From: JAAZXR01 sp040265175
Lineage (GTDB): Bacteria; Myxococcota_A; Polyangia; Nannocystales; Nannocystaceae
Assembly (NCBI GenBank): GCA_040265175.1
Contig: JBDQGY010000012.1
Span: 1 to 34,758 of the forward strand
Length of the DNA: 34,758 bases
Reading direction: 5' to 3'
Shown here: one piece after another, positions 7,750 to 15,400 of the stretch
How positions within the stretch are numbered: the stretch's first letter is position 1
How the letters are laid out: each line of letters starts with the position of its first letter
Made by a program: the position numbers and the translations under genes
The notes under the pieces: model-generated
Database searches by the model: none
What the model was told of the DNA's origin: nothing
Seen by the model: only the letters and a program-made list of their open reading frames with translations

Positions 7750-9684
7750 TTGACGGTGCGAAGACTCGGCGCGACGACGACCCAGACGCGGACCCAAATC
7801 TCCCCGAAGTTTGGGCGTTTGGAGCGGCTCCTCCGCGCCGGTATCGCGGTCCCCGACGGATGGCTCACGACCACCGCGAGCGCCGCGCTCTCCGCGACGC
7901 CTACCGCGGGCCTCGAAGCGCTCTTGCGAGGCGGACCTGTCATCGTTCGAGGGGCGTTTCCAGATGAGGACGGAGCGGTGCGCAGTGCGGCCGGGCTCAG
8001 CGAGACCGTCCCCGACTGCACGTCGATCGCGGCGATCTCTGCGGCTGTCCAAGCGATCGCGGCGCGACGCACAGACCGCGCCGTGGTCGCCTATTTTGGC
8101 GCGGCCCCCACACACGCGGACGTGCTGATTCAGCGGCAGGTGCCAAGAGCACTGCTCGTCGTCGTCGCTGCGAGAGCGAACGTCCCGCCGATGCTCGAGG
8201 TCCACGGGAGCTCGCCCGAGGCCCTCGCGTGGGGCGCCACCCCTCGTTTCTCCGGGCCCCTCGATGCCTGGGACCACCCGTTGGCGTCGAGCCTCGGCGC
8301 CCTCGTCGCCAACGTTCTCACGCACGTCACCGCGCCTCGCGGCGTCGACCTCGAGATCGTCGTGGACAGCGACGGCAACCCCTGGGTCGTCCAGGCGCGA
8401 CCGCTCACAGTGGACCCCTTCCCTCGCTGGACAACGATGAAGGCGGCGATCGAAGAGGCAGGACCTGAAGAGGGCCCGCGCCCTACCCTCGACGGCCTAT
8501 TGCTCCTCGACGCCGAACACAACCCGGCCCCACTCTCTGTTGCGCACACCTGGCTGATCCACACCTTGGCCGCGCGCCGACCCAACGCCGGCTCGCTGCA
8601 GGTGCTTGCCGGTTGGCTGTATACGCACACGCTACCCCGCGATCTCGAGGCACCGACCGCAACGCTCCCTCCGACGTCAGCGCTGCGAGTCCTCCATGAC
8701 TCCCTCTTGCCGCGCGCCCGCGCGGGTCACCAAACTATCTCGACGCGGCTCACGACCGCCAGCGCCGACGAGATCGTCGCCTGCCTCGGCGAGGCGGTGG
8801 ACGGGTTTGTGGAGATGTTCGACAACTACCTGCGCATCTTAATACCCTCCCGACGCGGATTCTCCCGCGCCCCAAACCAGACCGCGCCGCTCTCGCTGCG
8901 TGATCGCCGGGACTATTTGGATGTCCTCCCAACGGCCTGGGATCTCGCGAGCCCCTCCCTCGACGATCTTGGTATCGGCGGGAGCCTCGACGCGACCCCC
9001 CCCGCCCGAGCGCCCACCTCGGACGCGGCGCAGGGCGCCCCCTCCGAGGAAGAAGCGGCGACCCTGCTGTCCGAGATCGATGACCACTACTTTGCCCTCG
9101 GGCTCGCTCCGCTCCGCGCCGTCTGGCTGGCCGCCGCGAAGGCCCTCAAGCTCCCTCCGGAGTTGGTCTTCTTCCTCTCCGGTGAGGAGTTGACCGCGCG
9201 ACTCGAAGGCGCGATGGAATTGAGCGAGGAGGTCTTGCGCTCCCGGCGGCGTCGCCACGCGCGACGAGCCGAGCTTTCGCCCCCCGAGCGCATCTTCAAC
9301 GGCGCGCCGTTTCCCATCACCCGACCCGCCCTTCATGGCGTGCCCGTCGGCCAAAGCGTCTCCGGACGCCTGATCGTACGTCGAGATCTTGAGGATCTCT
9401 GGCGTCGCCCCCCGGCGCCCGGAGAGATCATCGCCACCCCTGCGCTGACCGCCCCGGCTGCCGTCGCGTTGGCCGAGTCCCCGGTCGCGGCGATCTGTAC
9501 AGAGTATGGAGGCGCCCTGAGTCACGGCGTCCTCATGGCCCGGGAGCTAGGGCTAAGCGCCCTCATTGGATGCCGGGGGTGTACCTCCATCCGCGACGGC
9601 GCCGCGGTGCGCATGGACACCGAACGCGGCGTCCTCAACGTGCTCGACGATCGCCACCGCGACGACCCTCGGTGCAGGCAGTGA
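7750..9684 (+). CDS. PEP-utilising enzyme/PEP synthase-like protein with degenerate ATP-binding half
   Basis: 644 residues from a TTG; a GTG two codons later is equally likely. The N-terminal 220 residues resemble the PPDK/PEP-synthase ATP-grasp domain: LRAGIAVPDGWLTTT, VIVRGAFPDED, and LEIVVDSDGNPWVVQARPLT closing the domain. The C-terminus (about 535-625) is the PEP-utilisers mobile domain, with phosphocarrier His592 in TEYGGALSHGVLMARELG. The family moves a phosphate from ATP to a substrate by the swivelling His, as in PEP synthase and rifampin phosphotransferase. The usual N-terminal Lys-Gly loop reads SPKFGRLERL, and the middle 300 residues match nothing I recognise. Activity as a complete phosphotransferase is therefore uncertain. 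Confidence 0.8.
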   Translation: MTVRRLGATTTQTRTQISPKFGRLERLLRAGIAVPDGWLTTTASAALSATPTAGLEALLRGGPVIVRGAFPDEDGAVRSAAGLSETVPDCTSIAAISAAVQAIAARRTDRAVVAYFGAAPTHADVLIQRQVPRALLVVVAARANVPPMLEVHGSSPEALAWGATPRFSGPLDAWDHPLASSLGALVANVLTHVTAPRGVDLEIVVDSDGNPWVVQARPLTVDPFPRWTTMKAAIEEAGPEEGPRPTLDGLLLLDAEHNPAPLSVAHTWLIHTLAARRPNAGSLQVLAGWLYTHTLPRDLEAPTATLPPTSALRVLHDSLLPRARAGHQTISTRLTTASADEIVACLGEAVDGFVEMFDNYLRILIPSRRGFSRAPNQTAPLSLRDRRDYLDVLPTAWDLASPSLDDLGIGGSLDATPPARAPTSDAAQGAPSEEEAATLLSEIDDHYFALGLAPLRAVWLAAAKALKLPPELVFFLSGEELTARLEGAMELSEEVLRSRRRRHARRAELSPPERIFNGAPFPITRPALHGVPVGQSVSGRLIVRRDLEDLWRRPPAPGEIIATPALTAPAAVALAESPVAAICTEYGGALSHGVLMARELGLSALIGCRGCTSIRDGAAVRMDTERGVLNVLDDRHRDDPRCRQ

Positions 9685-9692
9685 GCACAAGA

Positions 9693-10109
9693 TCAGATGA
9701 CGTCTTCGGAGACCGAGTCGTCGCGTAACCGATCGAGTCGGGGGGCACGTTCCGTCGTCGCCGCGGCCACCGCCGGCGCGTGCGATTCGTTGGGGGCCGT
9801 AGCAGCGCCCACGCGATCATTATTATTGACTCGCTCTCGTAGCTCTTTGCCCACCTTGAAGAACGGCAACTTCTTCGGAGCCACGTGCACCGCCGCCCCT
9901 GTGCGAGGGTTCCTCCCCTCGTACGCCTTGTACTGACGCACGGTGAAACTTCCAAAGCCGCGAATCTCGATCCCTTCGCCCCGCGCCATCGCATCGACCA
10001 TCGAGTCGAAGACTGTGCCCACGACCATTTCGGCGCGGCTCTTGGTGAGTCCGGTTCGCTGCGCGATTTCTTCGATGAGTTCTGACTTGGTCACGATGTC
10101 TGCTCCCAT
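9693..10109 (-). CDS. HU/IHF-family DNA-bending protein with C-terminal extension
   Basis: The first 92 residues are a complete HU/IHF fold: TKSELIEEIAQRTGLTKSRAE helices, the GFGSFTVRQYKAYEGRNPRTG arm with the intercalating proline, and VAPKKLPFFKVGKELRERVN. It resembles the IHF beta subunit more than HU. It would bend DNA as a dimer and could assist sigma-54 promoters. An extra tail of about 45 residues (NNNDRVGAATAPNESHAP..., ending acidic DDSVSEDVI) is absent from standard HU/IHF, which are 90-100 residues. It ends 8 bp from the convergent PEP-like gene. The ATG at 10109 gives MGADIVTKSEL; the exact start could be the GTG a few codons later. Confidence 0.92.
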   Translation of the reverse strand: MGADIVTKSELIEEIAQRTGLTKSRAEMVVGTVFDSMVDAMARGEGIEIRGFGSFTVRQYKAYEGRNPRTGAAVHVAPKKLPFFKVGKELRERVNNNDRVGAATAPNESHAPAVAAATTERAPRLDRLRDDSVSEDVI

Positions 10110-10317
10110 GCTAGGCGAAAAAACGCAGCGATTTCAAGCACGATAGGCGCCCCCTGCGATCGGCGCTCTGGAATCGATACCCGCGACCCCTCTGTGGGCC
10201 CACGAATCTTTGACGCAAATGATCGCGCGACAGGCGCATTTCGCTCCAGTCCCCCCACCACGCGGTGCAGCGGCGAAATTCACGCAGACAGGCACCCCTG
10301 AGATCGCGCCCCAACGC

Positions 10318-11223
10318 CTAGCCAGCGAAGGTCTTCCCGAGCACCGGCAACGACGCTCGCGCCTCGTCCGTCCAGGTGTACCCGTCGGGCATCTGCAGCC
10401 GGTTGCAGTTGTGTCGGCTGTAAAAGTCGACGATGTCACGCCACTTGACGACGCCACGTCGAAGGGCTCTCGAGTACTTGATCGCGGGCACCCCATCGCA
10501 TTGGATCGCCGCCGAGGGTCCCTTGTGTGAACCACCGCGAACGGTATCGATGTCTGTCGCCGCCGGGGGCAGTTTGCTCAGATAGTAGTAGCCGAGCGCG
10601 CTCACCTCCATCACCTCGGCTCCAAGAATCACGACGCCGCTGCGGCCCGCACACACCACGACGTCGGCGCTCTCTCCAGGCATGAGCGCGATGGTGTTGT
10701 GCCTGCGGGTCCCTCGCACCTCGCACTTCCCGGACTTGTCGGGTGCAAGCTCCACCCGATACGCGAGCGGCTTTTGCGAGGTGTTTGTGATCTTGGCCAC
10801 CGCGTGCACCGACTTAACCGTGACGCCACGACGCTTGTATCGCACCTTCGTAGTCGACGCTTTGATCGAGATGCCATCTCCGGCGTAGGTCCTTCCCGAA
10901 CTGAGCTGCTCTGGATCGCTCTTGTCGACGAGGAGTCGCCACGCGTTGGGCTCGCCAAGCTCCTCCGCGGTCAGCTCTGTGAGCGAGAAAAGCTTCAGGT
11001 CTTCGGACAACTCAAAGGCGAAGTGCTCGGGTGTATTCTCGAATCGTTTTCCCCGCGCCAACACCTTGCTTTGCTGGTCGCCTCGGGTGACCCGCTTCGC
11101 CATCACGGCCTCCACTTGCTCTTCCGTCGCCCCCGCGTAGCTTGAAGAGAACGAGTAGCCCCCGATCAACACCAGCAACAAGGCCCCGCCGGCAAACAAG
11201 CGATTTCGCTGCAGTTCGTCCAT
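10318..11223 (-). CDS. Hypothetical single-pass membrane or exported protein
   Basis: 301 residues from an ATG at 11223 (MDELQRNRLFAGG). The frame is open further upstream, but that part overlaps the preceding gene and is low-complexity, so I chose this start. One hydrophobic segment at about residues 9-25 (LFAGGALLLVLIGGYSF) is followed by a long soluble domain outside the membrane, with a coiled region and then a beta-rich part (VHAVAKITNTSQKPLAYRVEL) that reads like an immunoglobulin-like or DUF4352-style fold. Four cysteines in the last half may form disulfides. I do not recognise the family. It follows gene 11235-11882 after 11 bp, so the two form an operon. Confidence 0.75.
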   Translation of the reverse strand: MDELQRNRLFAGGALLLVLIGGYSFSSSYAGATEEQVEAVMAKRVTRGDQQSKVLARGKRFENTPEHFAFELSEDLKLFSLTELTAEELGEPNAWRLLVDKSDPEQLSSGRTYAGDGISIKASTTKVRYKRRGVTVKSVHAVAKITNTSQKPLAYRVELAPDKSGKCEVRGTRRHNTIALMPGESADVVVCAGRSGVVILGAEVMEVSALGYYYLSKLPPAATDIDTVRGGSHKGPSAAIQCDGVPAIKYSRALRRGVVKWRDIVDFYSRHNCNRLQMPDGYTWTDEARASLPVLGKTFAG

Positions 11224-11234
11224 CGCCGCGCATG

Positions 11235-11882
11235 CTACCCCGAAACAGAGGGATCCCGCGACCAGGGGGGATCGTCGTCGCGAAGGTCCCATCGCCCCGC
11301 CCGGCGAAACAGCTTGGCGTGCAAGCCTGCGAGCGAGAGGCTGGTTTGGGCCGCCAACCACAGATAGGCCTGGCGCGGCCGCACGTTCGCGCCCGTCAGC
11401 GCCCGCAGGTGCTCCGCGTCCGGCCAACGACGCGCCCGCTCCTCTAGCTCCGCCCCCGCCACATCCCGCGCCACCAGTCGGTCCACGCTCACCTCCTGCG
11501 ATCGGCTCCCCGATTCCAGACGCAAGGCGCGCTGATCGTGCAACAGGTGATGAAGCGCGTGCCACAGCGCGACCGCCTCACGCGGGGCTCCACCGCCGCG
11601 TCGCGGCGCCCCTGCCACGAGCGCCTGCGCGGCGTCCCTGCGCGCCGCCATCACCTGGGGCGACACCAGCTCCGCCTCGCGCAGCGCGCCCGGCCAACGT
11701 CGGGCGACCGCACGCAGCGCAGGCCGGCGCTCCTCCTCCGCCATCGTCTCGAGCGCCACGACGCGCTCATATTTTTCCCGCGCCTCCTCGTTGTCGCGCG
11801 CGGACATTCGTCCGCCCCAAAACTTGTCGGCGTCTGGACGCCAACCACAACTGCGACAAGAAGGTACGAGAACGGTGGTCAT
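11235..11882 (-). CDS. Hypothetical protein with N-terminal CxxC motif
   Basis: 215 residues from the ATG at 11882 (MTTVLVPSCRSCGW). The open frame extends upstream, but this start gives a coherent protein. The CRSCGWRPDADKFWG segment looks like half of a zinc ribbon, with only one Cys pair. The rest is helical and rich in Arg, Ala and Glu (EEAREKYERVVALETMAEEERR; LWHALHHLLHDQRAL), with no signal peptide or membrane segment, so it is probably cytosolic. It sits 11 bp before the membrane protein gene 10318-11223. A function cannot be given. The upstream 167 bp to the divergent gene at 12050 must contain both promoters. Confidence 0.7.
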   Translation of the reverse strand: MTTVLVPSCRSCGWRPDADKFWGGRMSARDNEEAREKYERVVALETMAEEERRPALRAVARRWPGALREAELVSPQVMAARRDAAQALVAGAPRRGGGAPREAVALWHALHHLLHDQRALRLESGSRSQEVSVDRLVARDVAGAELEERARRWPDAEHLRALTGANVRPRQAYLWLAAQTSLSLAGLHAKLFRRAGRWDLRDDDPPWSRDPSVSG

Positions 11883-12049
11883 GCGGATCACTGCAAGCGC
11901 CGAGTTGGAGCAAAGTTCGACAAGATCCCAGCGCGTGGACGCCTGCGCCATTCTCCAGCGGCGCGCTCCACTCGCGAACCTAAGACGGCTGACACCCACT
12001 GTCCACAGTCGGAATTTTACTCGGGCAGGCCTTGCGTTATGCTGTCGCT

Positions 12050-13048
12050 ATGCTGAATTTCCGATGGCCGTGCACGGCTCGGCTCCTCCTGCGCCATGCA
12101 CCAGGCATCCTCGCCGTCCCATGCGCTGTAGCGAGCGTTCCATCCGTGGCCAACGCTCGCATCCTCGTCGACGTGGAGGCATCGGAGCCCGCGCCCGAGG
12201 GGGCAGGCGAGCCGGCCGACGACGAGAGCGCCGAGAGCCAAGGGATTCAAAACGCCTTGGACCTCGCAACCTCAGCGAAAGAAGCCGAGGATTGGGCCGC
12301 TGCCATCGGTGCTTATCGCGAAGCTATGGTGCTCGGCCTCGAGACCGTCGACGACATCCCTATCAACGAGGTTATCGCCAAGCTTCACTTCGCCTATGGC
12401 ACCTCGCTATACAACGAGGCCAACTACGAGGACGCCCTCCGCCAATTCCAAGATGCCCAGGGGCTGTTCCCCGCGCCCGCGTTTCACTTCAACATCGCCA
12501 AGTGTCAGGAAGAATTAGGAAAGTATGAGGCCGCCATCTCCAGCTACGAGGCCTTTGTTCGGGGCGTTCCTGACGCCCCCGCCAACATCGACGCGCGGAT
12601 CAAGCGGCTTGAGGAGACGCTCGACCTTCAGCAGAATCAGGCCGAGCAACAAGCTGCCGCCTCTGCCAAAAAACCGGGCCGCGCGTTGATCATCAGCGGC
12701 GCGAGTCTGGCGAGCGTCGGGGTTGTGACTGGCACGGTTGGCGCGGTGATCTTCGGCATGCAAGCCAAGAACAAGAGCGATCAAGTCGACGCGGTGGTCA
12801 ACGGCGGCAACCCAGATGCGCTCACCTACGGGCAGACACTTGACCTCGACGATCAAGGCCGCCGAGCGGAGATGCTACAATTCGCGATGGCCGCGGTTGG
12901 AGGCACAATCACCGTGACAGGCGCGGTGCTGTTGGCCGTTGGCTTGAAGAAAAAGAGCGAGCGGAAAGAACCGACCGCCGCCACCTTACGCTTCGCTCCC
13001 ACACTCCAGCGTGATCGCGCGGGCCTCACCTTGATAGGCAGATTTTAG
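12050..13048 (+). CDS. Exported TPR-repeat protein
   Basis: 332 residues from the ATG at 12050; a TTG six codons earlier is possible. The N-terminus has basic residues followed by a weak hydrophobic stretch ending VPSVANA, a likely Sec signal with an AxA-type cleavage site. Residues about 65-200 are tetratricopeptide repeats: SAKEAEDWAAAIGAYREAM, FAYGTSLYNEANYEDALRQF and FNIAKCQEELGKYEAAISSYEAF. A Gln-rich coiled coil (LDLQQNQAEQQAAA) follows, then two hydrophobic stretches (LIISGASLASVGVVTGTVGAV; MAAVGGTITVTGAVLLAVGL) that look like a membrane hairpin. This plan is common in myxobacterial envelope proteins of unknown role. It is 2 bp from the lipoprotein gene that follows, so they are co-transcribed. 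Confidence 0.85.
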   Translation: MLNFRWPCTARLLLRHAPGILAVPCAVASVPSVANARILVDVEASEPAPEGAGEPADDESAESQGIQNALDLATSAKEAEDWAAAIGAYREAMVLGLETVDDIPINEVIAKLHFAYGTSLYNEANYEDALRQFQDAQGLFPAPAFHFNIAKCQEELGKYEAAISSYEAFVRGVPDAPANIDARIKRLEETLDLQQNQAEQQAAASAKKPGRALIISGASLASVGVVTGTVGAVIFGMQAKNKSDQVDAVVNGGNPDALTYGQTLDLDDQGRRAEMLQFAMAAVGGTITVTGAVLLAVGLKKKSERKEPTAATLRFAPTLQRDRAGLTLIGRF

Positions 13049-13050
13049 TC

Positions 13051-14040
13051 ATGCATCGGCGCACACCTCCACAATCACTGCAGGTTCTCTTCGCAGCGGC
13101 GCTGCTCTCCAGCGTCACCTCTTGCTACAACGTGGCCTTCGACGACGAGGCGAGTGACGTCTTCGCCTGTACCCAAGACGCAGAGTGCCGCGAGGACTTC
13201 GTGTGTTGGAACGGCGCCTGCATCGACGACCGCGGACCGCAGGTGACAGTGCTCGGCCCCGAACCTCTCTCCGCCTTCGACAGCGACACCACCGAGGTAG
13301 AGATCGCCTTTCGGGGCGCCGAATTCACGCTCTCAAACAACTTTGAGAGCGCCACCGAGGGCGAGGGCTACGTCGAGGTCTACGTGGACGGGATCGCCGT
13401 GCGCAGCAAGGCGGCGGGCACCGCGATCACCGAGGGCGACCTTCAAAGCGGGCTCGCCATCGGCGCGGTCGCGATCCCCGATCCAACCGTTGTGAACCAC
13501 CGCATCGAAGTGCGCACCTACCGAGGAGACGGGACCCGCTACGAAAACCCGAGCGCCACGGGACGCCAGGTGTTCTTCGTTCGCGACGCGACGCTCTTCA
13601 TGTCGACCTCAAGGCCGATGATGGCGATTACCAAACCGTGGCCGGGGAGCAAGCTCAAGCGCGGCCGTCCGATCACCGTCGAGCTCGCCGCCGTGGATTT
13701 TACCTGGAACAACCCCACTGGCGAGGCGACTCCAGGCGACATCAAGGAGGGACATGCCCATGTATTCTTCGGGCGCGACGACTATCCCGAGTGTCTCCCC
13801 AGCTGCAACGGCTTGTACGTCGACACCCTCCGGCCCGCCAACGGCGCGACCCCGGATGAGCGAATCCTCCGCACCGAAGACCTCGAGCACAACAACAGTC
13901 AATCCAGCGGAGAGTTCACCGTCTCGGCCGGCCTGCAGCGCAACAACCACGCCCCTTGGCCGGGCATGGACCCCCTCGGGGGAGACTTCCTTGTCGCGGA
14001 CGCCATCGCCGACAACGTCGTCGTCGAGCTCGTGGACTAA
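13051..14040 (+). CDS. Lipoprotein with Cys-rich motif, unknown function
   Basis: 329 residues. The signal sequence ends SSVTSC, a probable lipobox, so the mature protein starts at Cys25. Near the N-terminus is CTQDAECREDFVCWNGACIDD, a four-Cys pattern (C-x5-C-x5-C-x4-C) common in myxobacterial surface proteins and probably disulfide-bonded. The remainder is beta-rich with two Ig-like or cadherin-like stretches (VTVLGPEPLSAFD; VEIAFRGAEFTLSNN; PITVELAAVDFTWNN). A late segment (ECLPSCNGLYVDTL) adds another Cys pair. It is preceded at 2 bp by the TPR gene, which suggests both act in the same envelope complex. No enzymatic motif is seen. Confidence 0.85.
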   Translation: MHRRTPPQSLQVLFAAALLSSVTSCYNVAFDDEASDVFACTQDAECREDFVCWNGACIDDRGPQVTVLGPEPLSAFDSDTTEVEIAFRGAEFTLSNNFESATEGEGYVEVYVDGIAVRSKAAGTAITEGDLQSGLAIGAVAIPDPTVVNHRIEVRTYRGDGTRYENPSATGRQVFFVRDATLFMSTSRPMMAITKPWPGSKLKRGRPITVELAAVDFTWNNPTGEATPGDIKEGHAHVFFGRDDYPECLPSCNGLYVDTLRPANGATPDERILRTEDLEHNNSQSSGEFTVSAGLQRNNHAPWPGMDPLGGDFLVADAIADNVVVELVD

Positions 14041-14070
14041 CGGTGCGACGCCTCCTCGCCGCCGCACCGT
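14040..14070. terminator. Inverted repeat between convergent lipoprotein gene and recA
   Basis: ACGGTGCG (14040-14047) and CGCACCGT (14063-14070) form an 8-bp perfect stem with a 15-nt loop, starting at the last base of the lipoprotein stop codon. No T-run follows on either strand. It lies between convergent genes, so a bidirectional terminator is plausible. Confidence 0.35.
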
Positions 14071-14089
14071 CGAATCCTAGACAGTCTGC

Positions 14090-15181
14090 CTAGGCCGCAG
14101 ACTTCTTCGAGACCGCGGACGACGCCTTCGCCACGTTGGCCGACTGGTCCTGCTTGGGGTCCTGACCACGCAACGCGGTCAAGAGCGCGGCGACCTCCCC
14201 GGGATGGTCTTGAAGCCAGGTTAAGGCGGCGTTGCGCCCTTGCCCCAACCTCACCGGCCCCATGGAAAACCAACTTCCCGCGCGGGTAATGTGGCCAGCC
14301 TCAAGAGCGCGTTCCAAGACCTCCACGTCACGCCGAATGCCCTTGCCAAAGCCAATCTCTACCTCTGCCTGTCGAAACGGAGGCGCGCATTTGTTCTTCA
14401 CAACCTTTACCCGCACTCGGTTCCCTACGATGGTGTCGCCGTCTTTCACGCTGCCAATGCGTCGAATGTCGAGCCGCACGCTCGCGTAGTATTTGAGCGC
14501 GTTCCCCCCCGTGGTGGTCTCCGGGGACCCAAACTGCACCCCGATCTTGTGGCGGAGCTGGTTGATGAAGACCACCTGGGTCTTGGTCTGCGCGGCGACC
14601 CCCGCGATCTTCCGCATGGCTTGGCTCATCAAGCGCGCCTGCAGACCCATGTGGGTGTCGCCCATGTCTCCCTCAAGCTCCGCCCGCGGGACGAGGGCAG
14701 CCACCGAGTCCACCACGATGAGCCCGACACCGCCAGTGCGCGCCAGCACATCGACGATCTCCAGGGCCTGCTCCCCGTGATCCGGCTGACTCACCAACAG
14801 TTCCTCGAGCTTCACCCCGAGGGCCTGCGCATACTGGGTGTCGAGCGCGTGCTCTGCGTCGACGAACGCGCACACATGCCCCTTCGCCTGGGCCTGCGCG
14901 ATCAGCTGCAACGTCAAGGTGGTCTTGCCGCTCGATTCGGGCCCATAGACTTCCACGATTCGCCCGAGGGGGAGCCCTCCAAGGCCGAGCGCCTCATCGA
15001 TGTTGATCGAACCGGTGGAGATCACGTCGAGGCCAGAGGCACGGCTCGCTCCATCTCCAAGGGTCATGATCGCCCCTTCACCGAAGCGATCGAGCACGGT
15101 CTTCATGACCCGCTCGAACGAGGGGGCGGTCTCAGGCGAAGGTTTTCCGGGTGAGGTAGATGTGGACTTTCGACGTTTCAT
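14090..15181 (-). CDS. recA: Recombinase RecA
   Basis: 363 residues from the ATG at 15181. All core RecA motifs are present: Walker A GPESSGKT (80-87), FVDAEHALDTQYA, Walker B LIVVDSVAAL, loop L1 ELEGDMGDTHMG and loop L2 with GSPETTTGGNALKYYAS. It forms the ATP-dependent nucleoprotein filament for strand exchange and SOS signalling. Departures from the usual consensus are IGVQFG (usually IGVMFG), KNKCAPPF (usually KNKxAxPF) and a changed segment IRRDVEVLERAL where most RecA have a GEILDLG-like stretch. The C-terminus (SANVAKASSAVSKKSAA) is basic, not acidic. Myxococcus has two recA genes, so this may be the second type. No recX follows. Confidence 0.95.
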   Translation of the reverse strand: MKRRKSTSTSPGKPSPETAPSFERVMKTVLDRFGEGAIMTLGDGASRASGLDVISTGSINIDEALGLGGLPLGRIVEVYGPESSGKTTLTLQLIAQAQAKGHVCAFVDAEHALDTQYAQALGVKLEELLVSQPDHGEQALEIVDVLARTGGVGLIVVDSVAALVPRAELEGDMGDTHMGLQARLMSQAMRKIAGVAAQTKTQVVFINQLRHKIGVQFGSPETTTGGNALKYYASVRLDIRRIGSVKDGDTIVGNRVRVKVVKNKCAPPFRQAEVEIGFGKGIRRDVEVLERALEAGHITRAGSWFSMGPVRLGQGRNAALTWLQDHPGEVAALLTALRGQDPKQDQSANVAKASSAVSKKSAA

Positions 15182-15262
15182 GCGCGGCTTTGAATGCGCG
15201 CGTCGTGCCAAGTGCCCCCAGCCTGTGAGCGGTGGGTAGCGCGGCCCCGCACGGCCCCTCAC

Positions 15263-15275
15263 GCGAACACTTCGC
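15263..15275. promoter_or_regulatory. Palindrome upstream of recA
   Basis: GCGAACACTTCGC is a perfect 5+3+5 palindrome about 82-94 bp upstream of the recA ATG. It shares CGAAC with known SOS operators but does not match the E. coli (CTGT-N8-ACAG) or the standard Gram-positive box. It is a candidate LexA-type or other operator; evidence is positional only. Confidence 0.25.
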
Positions 15276-15400
15276 CCGGAGACACCTCGCCAGTCTCGCG
15301 AGAGTCGATCTTGAAGGCTCTCGAGGCGGACCGTCCCGTGGCCATCGCGACCCGACCTCGGGCCGACCACCCGCCCGCGGGCTCAAAAACAGAGCTGAGT

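Noticed and set aside
10111..10314. Small open frame upstream of the IHF-like gene
   Set aside because: 67 residues, Arg-rich, no recognisable motif and placed in the expected promoter region.
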